In this document: positions 52,831 through 60,963 of the stretch, piece by piece | How positions within the stretch are numbered: position 1 is the first letter of the stretch | Layout: every line of letters begins with the position of its first letter | NCBI GenBank assembly: GCA_965267335.1 | Contig: OZ253953.1 | Coordinates: 1,984,001-2,048,000 of the forward strand | Reading direction: 5' to 3' | DNA: 64,000 bases | Source: G965267335 sp965267335 | Lineage (GTDB): Bacteria; Bacteroidota; Bacteroidia; Cytophagales; JAAEPT01 | Made by a program: the position numbers and the translations under genes | The notes under the pieces: model-generated | Databases searched by the model: none | The model's input: the letters and a program-made list of their open reading frames with translations, nothing else | What the model was told of the DNA's origin: nothing

Positions 52831-55800
52831 ATGTTTATTCGATTAAAAGTGATTTTTGTGCTTTTGTTGGCCCTCAACCAGGTCAATATTCATGCACAGT
52901 GTGGTCAGCTTATCTGGAATGATGAGTTTGACGGGACAGATATTGATAACTCTAAATGGACCCATGAGCTTGGAGGAGGAGGTTGGGGCAATAACGAGCT
53001 CCAAACTTACACGAATAGCTCGGCTAACTCGAGAATAGAGAACGGTCGTTTGATTATCGAAGCTAGAAACGATGGCGGAAATTATACTTCCGCTCGAATG
53101 TATACCCGTTATTTACATAGCTGGCAATACGGCAAATTTGAGATGAGTGCTAAGTTGCCTTCCGGAACCGGAGTGTGGCCCGCATTTTGGATGTTACGTG
53201 ATGATAATGCCTGGCCTATGACTGGGGAAATTGATATCATGGAATATCGGGGTGATATCCAGAATCATGTTGCGGGGACAGTACATTATGGTGATAATTA
53301 CCCGAACAACCGTCACGATGGTACGGGCTACGATTTGTCGACAGGGAATTTTACAGACGATTTTCACACTTTCGCTATTGAGTGGGAGCCCGGTGAAATT
53401 CGCTGGTATGTAGATGGTAATTTATACAAAACCGAAACCGCATCACCGAATTCGTTAAACCCACCATCAAATAATGATCCGTGGCCATGGGATGGAGGAA
53501 ACTTCTTCCTGATTTTGAATGTCGCTGTAGGGGGTCCCAATACACCATATACAGGTTATCAAAACCCGAATTTTGGTAGCTCAGCCATTATGGAGGTCGA
53601 ATACGTTCGTGTTTATAGCTCTGCGCAACCTGATGTCGTAATTGATGGTCCTCAAAGAATTTTCGATGAAGACCCAGCAAACTACTCGGTGCCAAGTGAA
53701 GCAAACAGGACTTACAACTGGACGGTTCCTTCAGATGCAACAATTACTTCCGGTCAGGGTACTAATTCTATCTCGGTGGACTGGACTGGTTCGGAAGGGG
53801 GAGATGTACAAGTTGATATTGCTCACACAGGAGGAGCCTGTTCAGGAAATACCTTCTTATATACTCAGGGAGTGGAAGTATATCAGAAGTTTTGTGATTT
53901 CACGCTGAATGATTTTGAGCAGCAGATTGCCATGACAACCGGCTTTCAGGCCGGACAACTGTACTCCGTTCCTAACCCAGGGGGTAATGCTGTGAACAGT
54001 TCTGATCAGGTTGGAGAGTACGACAGAAATGGTGCTGAACAATATGATGCTTTGATCTACGAAGATGTTCTGCTGGATCATGCCGATGATTTTGTGAACG
54101 GAATCTATGAGTTAAAGATGGACGTGCGTACCGATGCTCCTATTGGTACTCAGATAGATGTACAGTTAGGTAACGTGGCCGCTGCGGGAGCATTTCCGGC
54201 TGGTACACATAGTATTTATACCGCAACTACAACCACTCAAAATCAGTGGGAAACACTCACTTTTACACACGCAAGTAATCAGGACCCAAACAGGGCCAAT
54301 TATGCGGATGCGCTGGACAGACTTGTTATCCTTTTTAATCCAAATACATGGACTGGTAATACCTATTATTTTGATAACATCAGGCGAGAGCTGGCAACCG
54401 GAAGTAATAATCTCTCGATTACCGGGCCTGGGGCAGTTGACCCGAATCAAGCCGGAGTAAATTACACTGTTTCTGGAGGGAGTGGTTCTGTTTATGACTG
54501 GACGGTACCTGTGGGAGCGGTAATTACAAATGGACAGGGAACCAATTCGATAGATGTCGATTTTGCCTCCCAAGGAGGTAAGGTGACCGTGAGTGAACAA
54601 TTAACGGCAGGATGTTGGAGTGATCCGGAAATCTTGACAGTCTCTGTTGGGGGTGGAAGTTGTGCTGTCTTTTCAGATGATTTTGATGATAGCAATGTGG
54701 GTGGTTGGGTAACTACTCAAGGTGATGCCGGTTTTACTTATTCAGAGGTTATTAGTGATTTGAATATAAACTCCTTAGGGCATGATCAATGGGCTTATGT
54801 TGAATTGGATATCAATGATGGTACAAATAGTACAACAATCGACCTGACAGATCCATTGAATAACCCAATACTTAGGTTTCGTGCTCAGGCATCTGAAACT
54901 ATGTTCCTCAGGATGACTTTAGAGGATGAAAATGGGGTGGTAGCACAGAACCAATACCTGAATCCTATTAATGGCTTCGCAATTACAGATACTTATCAGG
55001 AATACACTATCGACTTCAATGGACAACTATGGGATGAGTATACAGGAGGAGGAGCACTTGATGCTTCAGCGATTGATAAAATCCGTATTCTTCTAAACCC
55101 AGCCTGGATTGATTACCCGGAAAATAACCCTGAGGGAGGTCAGTTCAATTATGCATTTGAAGGAGAAGTTGATATTGATTATATCAGAATTGGAGACGAT
55201 TGTCAGGGAGTAGTTGCCAACTTTACCCCCGACCAAAGTTCTATATGCCAGGGTGGTACAGTGACCTATACTGATGCTACGCTTAATGATGATCAGGCTA
55301 GTACTTGGGAATGGGATTTCGGTGACGGTGCCTCACCAGCTAGTGCCACAGGACAAGGACCGCATACCGTTACTTACTCAACAACAGGCTACAAAACAGT
55401 GACTCTTGATGTTGATAATGGTACATCCATTTCAACAAAAGACAGTGTGTTATTTGTTTCCGGAACCGCTACTTGCTTCTATGAAGATGATTTCGATAAT
55501 GCGTCAGTGGCTTCTGGTTACTGGACTGATGGGAATTTTACTTTCTCGGAGGCAAATGACTATATGACTATTTCAACTGCTGGAGGTCATGGAGAATATG
55601 AGTCCGTGGCCTATTCCTTGGATGAACCTGTAAGTTTTGTTTGCAATCCTGATAAAGCTATCCTGAAGTTCAGAGCGAGGGCCTCTGCTGATATGGCTTT
55701 GCGTGCTACTGTTAGAGATGGAAATAACATCGAAGCACAGAATGATGCTTTGATTGCGGTTAATACCTTCGATGTCGGAACAGATTGGAATGAGTATGAG

Positions 55801-57639
55801 GTTGATTTGACCGGGTTAATGGCTGATGATTATGTTGCGGGGTCCGATCTTGATACGGGTTTTATAGCTCAAATCGTCCTGAGAGCCAATCCCGGTTACT
55901 CAACTTATCCTTTTACAACAGACGGTGGACATTTAATTGACGCTGCTTTTGAGGGTGATATTGATATTGAATGGTTAGGTTTTGGAGATTGTACAATGCC
56001 ACCATTAACCACAGATTGCAATGGAGATTTAAATGGATCAGCATACACTGACGTTTGCGGTAACTGTGTAGGTGGAAATACGGGTAATACAACTTTAGAC
56101 AGTGATTCTGACGGTACACCGGATTGCAATGATGGTTGCCCCGGAGACCCGAATAAAGTAGCCCCTGGCACTTGCGGATGTGGGGTAGCTGATACTGATA
56201 CCGATTCTGATGGTACACCCGATTGTAATGATCTTTGTCCTTCAGATTCTGATAAAACTTTGCCGGGGACTTGTGGATGTGGAGTAGCCGATACAGATAC
56301 CGACTCGGATGGTACACCAGATTGTGATGACCTTTGTCCATCAGATCCGGGTAAAACGGCACCAGGTACTTGTGGGTGTGGGGTAGCCGATACAGATAGC
56401 GATGCAGATGGTACACCAGACTGCGATGACCAATGCCCTTCAGATCCTAATAAGGTTTTGGCTGGTGCTTGTGGTTGTGGAGTAGCTGATACAGATAGCG
56501 ATGCAGATGGAACTCCTAACTGCAACGATCTTTGTCCAACTGATCCTAATAAAATAGCACCGGGAAGTTGTGGGTGTGGTGTAGCAGAAACTGATACTGA
56601 TTCAGACGGCACTCCCGACTGTACAGATGAGTGTCCCAATGACGTTAACAAGACATTGGCTGGAGCCTGTGGCTGCGGAGTGGCTGAAGGAACTTGTACG
56701 GATTGTAATGGAGATGCCGGAGGAACAGCTTACACCGATGTGTGTGGCAACTGTGTAGGGGGTAATACAGGAAATACTACTTTAGATAGTGATTCAGATG
56801 GAACACCGGATTGTAATGATCAGTGTCCTTCAGATCCGAATAAAACGGCTCCAGGTACTTGTGGTTGTGGGGTTGTAGATACAGATAGTGACTCTGATGG
56901 AACCCCTGATTGTAATGATGCATGTCCGAATGATGCCGGAAAAATTAGCCCGGGGACCTGTGGCTGTGGAGTTGCTGATACAGATAGTGATTCTGACGGT
57001 ACACCTAATTGTAATGACTTATGTCCATCAGATCCAAATAAAATAGCTCCTGGTACCTGTGGTTGTGGAGTTGCTGATACAGATAGCGACTCTGATGGAA
57101 CACCGGATTGTAATGATCAATGTCCTGCCGATCCTAATAAAACCACACCGGGGTTGTGTGGGTGTGGTCTTGAGGAAGGCAACTGTCAGGATTGTGCCGG
57201 TGTAAATAACGGTTCTGCATTCACAGATAATTGCGGGAACTGTGTAGGTGGCACCACCGGTCAAACTGCCTGTGTTCAGGATTGTAATGATGAATGGGGA
57301 GGTACAGCCGAAATGGACGTTTGTAACCAATGTGCAGGAGGTTCTACCGGAGTTACTCCAGTAACTGATGTTAATGATTGTATTAATGCAGTTGATCCGG
57401 CTCTGGAGGGATCAATTCAAATTTATCCCAATCCATTTGAGCGGTCAATATACATTGATCTTCAGTTGTCAGGAGCATACTCGCTGAAGATATATAATGC
57501 CCACGGTGTCGTAGTAATGAGTTCAGAAGGGAATGGCGAGAAGGTTCTTGGTGTGGAAGCCGATTGGCCAGCGGGCTTGTATATTTTACAAGTAGTCAAT
57601 GATAATAAAATTGCTAACTACAGAATAATAAAGCGGTAA
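52831..57639 (+). CDS. GH16 beta-glucanase with Ig/PKD, CBM-like, TSP3-like repeats and T9SS type A tail
   Basis: 1,602 residues with signal peptide (cut near 'NIHAQ'). Residues ~25-270 are a GH16 laminarinase-type domain with catalytic motif 'GEIDIMEYRG' (Glu133 and Glu138 in ExDxxE) and 'GNNELQTYT', 'WPAFWML' signatures; it should cut beta-1,3- or mixed-link glucans. Then come PKD-like modules ('DWTVPVGAVITNGQGTNSI', 'EWDFGDGASPASA'), two to three beta-sandwich modules with 'DYIRIGDDC'-type ends that look like carbohydrate-binding domains, ten TSP3-like Cys-containing repeats (~1,090-1,450), and a type A T9SS domain ('IQIYPNPFERS' ... 'GLYILQVVNDNKIANYRIIKR'). It is secreted to the surface. 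The repeats are strongly conserved in DNA as well. Confidence 0.94.
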   Translation: MFIRLKVIFVLLLALNQVNIHAQCGQLIWNDEFDGTDIDNSKWTHELGGGGWGNNELQTYTNSSANSRIENGRLIIEARNDGGNYTSARMYTRYLHSWQYGKFEMSAKLPSGTGVWPAFWMLRDDNAWPMTGEIDIMEYRGDIQNHVAGTVHYGDNYPNNRHDGTGYDLSTGNFTDDFHTFAIEWEPGEIRWYVDGNLYKTETASPNSLNPPSNNDPWPWDGGNFFLILNVAVGGPNTPYTGYQNPNFGSSAIMEVEYVRVYSSAQPDVVIDGPQRIFDEDPANYSVPSEANRTYNWTVPSDATITSGQGTNSISVDWTGSEGGDVQVDIAHTGGACSGNTFLYTQGVEVYQKFCDFTLNDFEQQIAMTTGFQAGQLYSVPNPGGNAVNSSDQVGEYDRNGAEQYDALIYEDVLLDHADDFVNGIYELKMDVRTDAPIGTQIDVQLGNVAAAGAFPAGTHSIYTATTTTQNQWETLTFTHASNQDPNRANYADALDRLVILFNPNTWTGNTYYFDNIRRELATGSNNLSITGPGAVDPNQAGVNYTVSGGSGSVYDWTVPVGAVITNGQGTNSIDVDFASQGGKVTVSEQLTAGCWSDPEILTVSVGGGSCAVFSDDFDDSNVGGWVTTQGDAGFTYSEVISDLNINSLGHDQWAYVELDINDGTNSTTIDLTDPLNNPILRFRAQASETMFLRMTLEDENGVVAQNQYLNPINGFAITDTYQEYTIDFNGQLWDEYTGGGALDASAIDKIRILLNPAWIDYPENNPEGGQFNYAFEGEVDIDYIRIGDDCQGVVANFTPDQSSICQGGTVTYTDATLNDDQASTWEWDFGDGASPASATGQGPHTVTYSTTGYKTVTLDVDNGTSISTKDSVLFVSGTATCFYEDDFDNASVASGYWTDGNFTFSEANDYMTISTAGGHGEYESVAYSLDEPVSFVCNPDKAILKFRARASADMALRATVRDGNNIEAQNDALIAVNTFDVGTDWNEYEVDLTGLMADDYVAGSDLDTGFIAQIVLRANPGYSTYPFTTDGGHLIDAAFEGDIDIEWLGFGDCTMPPLTTDCNGDLNGSAYTDVCGNCVGGNTGNTTLDSDSDGTPDCNDGCPGDPNKVAPGTCGCGVADTDTDSDGTPDCNDLCPSDSDKTLPGTCGCGVADTDTDSDGTPDCDDLCPSDPGKTAPGTCGCGVADTDSDADGTPDCDDQCPSDPNKVLAGACGCGVADTDSDADGTPNCNDLCPTDPNKIAPGSCGCGVAETDTDSDGTPDCTDECPNDVNKTLAGACGCGVAEGTCTDCNGDAGGTAYTDVCGNCVGGNTGNTTLDSDSDGTPDCNDQCPSDPNKTAPGTCGCGVVDTDSDSDGTPDCNDACPNDAGKISPGTCGCGVADTDSDSDGTPNCNDLCPSDPNKIAPGTCGCGVADTDSDSDGTPDCNDQCPADPNKTTPGLCGCGLEEGNCQDCAGVNNGSAFTDNCGNCVGGTTGQTACVQDCNDEWGGTAEMDVCNQCAGGSTGVTPVTDVNDCINAVDPALEGSIQIYPNPFERSIYIDLQLSGAYSLKIYNAHGVVVMSSEGNGEKVLGVEADWPAGLYILQVVNDNKIANYRIIKR
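56098..57180 (+). repeat. Ten tandem TSP3-like, Cys-containing repeats (about 99 bp)
   Basis: The unit 'DxDxDGTPDCNDxCPxDP' followed by 'GTCGCGVADT' occurs about ten times, six then four, separated by a longer 'TDCNGDAGGTAYTDVCGNCVGGNTGN' spacer that also occurs at each end. Asp-rich DxDxDG loops match calcium-binding thrombospondin type 3 repeats; the extra Cys pairs are unlike the classical form. DNA identity between units is high enough for recombination to change copy number. Confidence 0.9.
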
Positions 57640-57657
57640 ATCTCAATTCAGAGTAGG

Positions 57658-57699
57658 CAGCATCGGCTCATTCGGTTGGGTCGGTGCTGTTCTTTTTTT
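57658..57699 (+). terminator. Intrinsic terminator within the 3' end of the opposing gene
   Basis: CAGCATCG (57658-57665) and CGGTGCTG (57682-57689) pair (one G-T) and are followed by TTCTTTTTTTC. It ends the GH16 transcript, and sits across the stop of the reverse-strand gene ending at 57668. Confidence 0.65.
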
Positions 57700-58294
57700 C
57701 ATGTCGCTTGTTTCTCTTTTTTGCAGCGATCGATTCGCTGATATCAGCAATGAGCTTCACAAGGCCTATTGCACCCAGTAGGTAGACAGGACCCAACGGA
57801 CCGAAAAGAGCAATAAGACCAATTAGAATTAATAAAATTGTTGCAATGATAAGAATAGCTGCCGACAAGCAGCCTTGTACTGCACTTTCAATAGCCCTTC
57901 TCCAGCCACTTAAAAATGAAGTACCACTGTTGATGTAGGCTAGGATCAAGGTAGTAATCAAAACCACTATGTAAAAGCTTATAGTGATCCAGGATGCGAG
58001 CCCGAGAAACCAGGGGAGCAGCAACAAACCGATTCCCCCAATGACAATGAAGATAACCAGGAAGATGTGCCAGAATGATCTGTTACTTTCTCTGTGTTTT
58101 TTATTCTTTTTTTTGAACAGGTGTAAATGAAAATCCCACTTGCGCTTATTGTGATGGCTTTTTTTGCCTTTTACTTCAGTAGTAGCTAAGCTCTCTGCAG
58201 AATTTCCTGAATTCTTATTGGTCCAGGCAACTGAATAAAGTATTACCAGCACCAGTAAAAGCAATGAGCCATATGACCTTGAGAGTTTGAGCAA
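57668..58294 (-). CDS. Membrane protein of unknown function
   Basis: 208 residues; the start appears to be TTG 58294, 4 bases after the upstream ORF's stop. An N-terminal hydrophobic segment (LLLLVLVILYSVAW), a long basic loop rich in His, Lys and Arg (45-75), then three or four helices ('FLVIFIVIGGIGLLLLPWFLGLASWITISFYIVVLITTLILAY' and 'AILIIATILLILIGLIALFGPLGPVYLLGAIGLVKLIA') and a charged tail. No family is recognised. It is the last gene of the HAD-IIIA operon and may work with the small membrane protein before it. Confidence 0.65.
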   Translation of the reverse strand: MLKLSRSYGSLLLLVLVILYSVAWTNKNSGNSAESLATTEVKGKKSHHNKRKWDFHLHLFKKKNKKHRESNRSFWHIFLVIFIVIGGIGLLLLPWFLGLASWITISFYIVVLITTLILAYINSGTSFLSGWRRAIESAVQGCLSAAILIIATILLILIGLIALFGPLGPVYLLGAIGLVKLIADISESIAAKKRNKRHEKKNSTDPTE

Positions 58295-58298
58295 GCCG

Positions 58299-58618
58299 TT
58301 AATCGATATCTTTCAGAATCTTGCTTTTCTTGATATTACGTTTGATATAAGAAGTGTTGGTTCGTGAATTTTTCCCGCGGGATATGGTCCATAGGTAGAA
58401 TATGAGCAGTGCAGGAAATGATAAGGCCATTATAATTACTTTAACCGCGTCAGTCAATAATTCCAGTTCTATCCAGTCTGAAAGTAATGCTGATGTACCC
58501 CCCCCACGATCAGGCAATAAACAAGAACGATCAATGAGTTTGTTTTATTCAAAGCAAAGCCCATAAGGTTTAAAAGAATGAGAATAACGCTCAGTATTTT
58601 GATGATGCTAATGCCCAT
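58299..58618 (-). CDS. Small membrane protein split by a G8 tract (frameshifted as written)
   Basis: The gene appears to start at ATG 58618, overlapping the end of the HAD-IIIA gene by 11 bases, so translational coupling is likely. It encodes two hydrophobic helices (IIKILSVILILLNLMGF and LIVLVYCLIVGG) and then meets a run of eight G at 58505-58498, where the frame shifts and stops after 10 more codons (…HYFQTG). With nine G the frame runs on through 'GTSALLSDWIELELL', a third helix ('VIIMALSFPALLIFYLWTI') and a basic tail to 58299, giving a 106-residue protein. As written it is out of frame. A base-calling error, a pseudogene, or a phase-variable switch are all possible; coding character on both sides supports a single gene. 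Confidence 0.6.
58498..58505 (-). repeat. G8 homopolymer inside a coding region
   Basis: Eight consecutive C on the forward strand (58498-58505) are G8 in the coding direction. One added G joins two frames of good coding character. Runs of this length slip easily during replication and also during sequencing. Confidence 0.8.
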
Positions 58619-59120
58619 TTACTATAATATTGGCTGCTTCCAGCAGCGAATCGACCTGTAAATCATCCTCCTTTGGTTCATTGGCATTACCAACCAGGAT
58701 TGTTTTTAATGATAATTTGCGAGCTGGAATCAAGTCTCTTTGCTTATCACCTACCATCCATGATTGGTTGACATCGATATTATATCTGCCAATAGCTCGT
58801 TCAAACATGATTGATCCGGGTTTTCTACTTAAAGAGTTTGTCCAGTCCTGATGCCAGGGGCTATAGTACATATCGTCTATTGCATTATTTGTGCATTTCT
58901 GGATGTGTTCATGGCATACGAAAACATCCTTATGATCGTAGATCCCCTTCACTATGCCCGACTGATTGGTAATGATGATCAGTACGAAACCAGCCTCTTT
59001 GAGCTTTTGCAATCCTTCCGGCACACCTGGCAGTATTTCAAATTTAGGAAGAGAATAGGCGTAGTCGACATAATCTTTATTGATTACTCCGTCTCTATCA
59101 AGGAAAACACATTTATTCAT
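58608..59120 (-). CDS. HAD-IIIA phosphatase, GmhB-like
   Basis: 170 residues. HAD-IIIA signatures 'VFLDRDGVIN' (5-14), 'IIITNQSG' and 'MVGDKQRDLIPARKLSLKTILVG' are intact and match D-glycero-D-manno-heptose-1,7-bisphosphate 7-phosphatase. The zinc-binding CxHxxx...CxC loop of enterobacterial GmhB is missing; the equivalent segment reads 'YYSPWHQDWTNSLSRKPG'. It may therefore act on another sugar phosphate, or be a zinc-less variant. It starts an operon of three genes with overlaps or tiny gaps: this gene, the G8-tract gene and the 57668 membrane protein. A hairpin-rich leader with a T7 tail precedes it. Confidence 0.85.
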   Translation of the reverse strand: MNKCVFLDRDGVINKDYVDYAYSLPKFEILPGVPEGLQKLKEAGFVLIIITNQSGIVKGIYDHKDVFVCHEHIQKCTNNAIDDMYYSPWHQDWTNSLSRKPGSIMFERAIGRYNIDVNQSWMVGDKQRDLIPARKLSLKTILVGNANEPKEDDLQVDSLLEAANIIVNGH

Positions 59121-59181
59121 CCGGTGAAACTATTAAAAGGAAAGGGGGAAAGCAATCTGGCCACTGATTTAATCAGGACAT

Positions 59182-59261
59182 AAAAAAACAAGTCAGGGTA
59201 ACGGGCGCTACTGCTGACTTGTCTGTTTTCTAACATCATTTCTTGCCGCATGAAATGATGT
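59182..59261 (-). terminator. Double hairpin and T-run upstream of the HAD-IIIA operon (attenuator or sRNA end)
   Basis: On the reverse strand a 10-bp stem (ACATCATTTC with GAAATGATGT, 59252-59261 and 59233-59242, loop of 9) is followed by a second stem, CAAGTCAG with CTGACTTG (59214-59221 and 59189-59196), and then seven T. This is a good intrinsic terminator only ~60 bases upstream of the HAD-IIIA start, so it could be an attenuator for the operon or the end of a separate small RNA. No upstream gene on that strand exists to be terminated. No known riboswitch consensus was recognised. Confidence 0.5.
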
Positions 59262-59880
59262 CTTTAGTTTACTCCTTACTTGAGGACAGTTAATGAAACA
59301 TTAGCCTGTCGCTCTATTTAATGTTACGCAACTGTATGAAAATAGTCGTAAAATTGATCGTTTTTTTGTCTGAAGTAACACTTTATGATCTGTTTTTATA
59401 GCGTAATTTTTAACACATAATTTTTTCTAAATTCCCCTTTATTTTTCTTTTAAAGGGTGTTTCATGACATTAATTAACGTTATAATAACGGGTATAAAAT
59501 TATTCTTGTATATCGCTTGGGTTCTATTCTTGATTGGAGGAAGTATTGAAGGTTTTTTCTGCATTATTGAACTGTTCTTGTTATCCTAAAGTTTTCAATG
59601 CTTGAGAAATATGAGAGAGTTTTCTGTTCAGTACTTCTCTTAAGCAGAGGGTGTTTCCAGAGTTTTCATTCAGGTATTAAAAAATTACTCTGCCTATAAC
59701 AAATGAATAGAAGGTTGGGATTAGGAGAATTGCTTACAAATTGAATTTCATTTCATCTGGGCTATTTCTAAGTTTACCCTTGTTTTTGCACGTTTCAACG
59801 TATTTGTTATTATAAATAATCCAGGGTAGGGTTTTTTGGCGTAAGTAGGTTATATAGGTACACTAAGAATATTTCCGATT
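59262..59880. other. AT-rich intergenic region
   Basis: About 620 bases between the reverse HAD-IIIA operon leader and the forward type A T9SS gene. Apart from a possible small hydrophobic ORF (59464-59589), I see no gene, no clear -33/-7 promoter pair and no repeat. Confidence 0.35.
59464..59589 (+). CDS. Possible small hydrophobic ORF (41 codons)
   Basis: ATG 59464 to TAA 59587-59589. The peptide begins MTLINVIITGIKLFLYIAW and contains two hydrophobic stretches separated by 'GGSIEG', fitting a hairpin of two membrane helices. No ribosome-binding site, promoter or homology is seen, and AT-rich sequence produces such frames by chance. Confidence 0.2.
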   Translation: MTLINVIITGIKLFLYIAWVLFLIGGSIEGFFCIIELFLLS

Positions 59881-60963
59881 ATGAGATACCAATTACTTTT
59901 ACTGATAATATTTTTTATTACGTCAACCTCCGGCCGGGGAGGAACTTTTACAACAGTGTCTGATGGACAATGGACAGATGATGGTATTTGGAATTCTGCT
60001 CCAGCGGATAATGATTGTAATCCCACAGCCAATCATACATATAACATTGAAGATAGTGTCTATATTAACTGCGCTGGTTCAATTGAGTTCGCAGGAAGAG
60101 TAACAATAAATGTTCGATCAGGTGGCGTTTTGTATATCGATACCGATGGAGGAGTTTCTGGGAACGTTACAATTAATGTAGATGCCGGAGGAAAAGTGGT
60201 GGTGACAGGTGACTTGGATATTGGCAGTAGTTCAAGTATCACTAACAACGGTGAAATTGAAGTGCAAGGAATAGCTACAGCATCTGGTGGTGGTTATAGT
60301 TTTGACTGTGATGGTTCGGGAGGAGGTACGGTGAACTTTGCTAACGGGTCTTGTGCTATATGTACTAATGGCTCTTCAACTTGTGTGGAATCACCACTTC
60401 CTGTCAAGTATGGTCAGTTCGATGTATCTCTACATGAAGACGGTGTTGAATTGTATTGGACTACTGTGAGTGAGGAGAATAATGATTATTTTATTATCGA
60501 GAGGAGCTATAATGGTACAGATTGGGAAGAGATTGAACGTCTGGACGGTGCAGGGAATAGCAGTGATGTAAACATATATCTATATGTAGATGCAAGCCCA
60601 TTTAGAGGTATTAATTACTACCGTATCATTCAGGTTGACTTTGATGGTCAACAAAGTGTTTCAGAAATTAAGCAGATTCAGGTTGATCATAACGAGGAAT
60701 TTGATATGATTATATACCCTAATCCATCTCGAGCTGGGGAACCGGTACATTTGAAATTTATCGGTGTATACGCAGGACACATCCTTGAGCTTTCAATTTT
60801 TGATCTTTCTGGCAAGATAGTGCATACAGAAGTTCAGGAAATAGAAGAGTATCACGGAATACATGTGGGGTGGGACTTGGAACATGAACTTGATGCAGGT
60901 ACTTACATTATTAAAGTCCTGAATGGCCAGGAGGTCACTAATCACAAGTTAATCATTCAGTAA
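59881..60963 (+). CDS. T9SS type A sorting-domain protein with beta-solenoid
   Basis: 360 residues. A signal peptide (ILLLIIFFITSTSGRG region) is followed by a short beta-solenoid (~45-160, 'VTINVRSGGVLYIDTDGGVSGNVTINVDAGGKVVV'), the 'LPVKYGQFDVSLHEDGVELYWTT...FIIERS...GINYYRIIQVDF' module (~172-265) shared with the two giant repeat proteins at 13.5-22 kb, and a type A T9SS domain ('MIIYPNPSRAGE' ... 'GTYIIKVLNGQEV' ... 'KLIIQ'). The gene stands alone and its stop overlaps the convergent anti-sigma gene by 11 bases. Confidence 0.85.
   Translation: MRYQLLLLIIFFITSTSGRGGTFTTVSDGQWTDDGIWNSAPADNDCNPTANHTYNIEDSVYINCAGSIEFAGRVTINVRSGGVLYIDTDGGVSGNVTINVDAGGKVVVTGDLDIGSSSSITNNGEIEVQGIATASGGGYSFDCDGSGGGTVNFANGSCAICTNGSSTCVESPLPVKYGQFDVSLHEDGVELYWTTVSEENNDYFIIERSYNGTDWEEIERLDGAGNSSDVNIYLYVDASPFRGINYYRIIQVDFDGQQSVSEIKQIQVDHNEEFDMIIYPNPSRAGEPVHLKFIGVYAGHILELSIFDLSGKIVHTEVQEIEEYHGIHVGWDLEHELDAGTYIIKVLNGQEVTNHKLIIQ

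Noticed and set aside
55905..56651. 248-codon reverse frame over the TSP3 repeats
   Set aside because: Periodic 'VSATPHPQ' units are a mirror of the forward repeats; there is no start or signal context.
56098..57180. CRISPR-like regular repeats
   Set aside because: The ~99-bp units are coding, in frame, and differ mainly at third positions; no short palindromic repeat or unique spacer pattern.
59075..59252. 44-codon ORF ending at an ATGA overlap with the HAD-IIIA start
   Set aside because: It runs through the T7 terminator and both hairpin arms, and shows no coding character; the overlap is probably chance.
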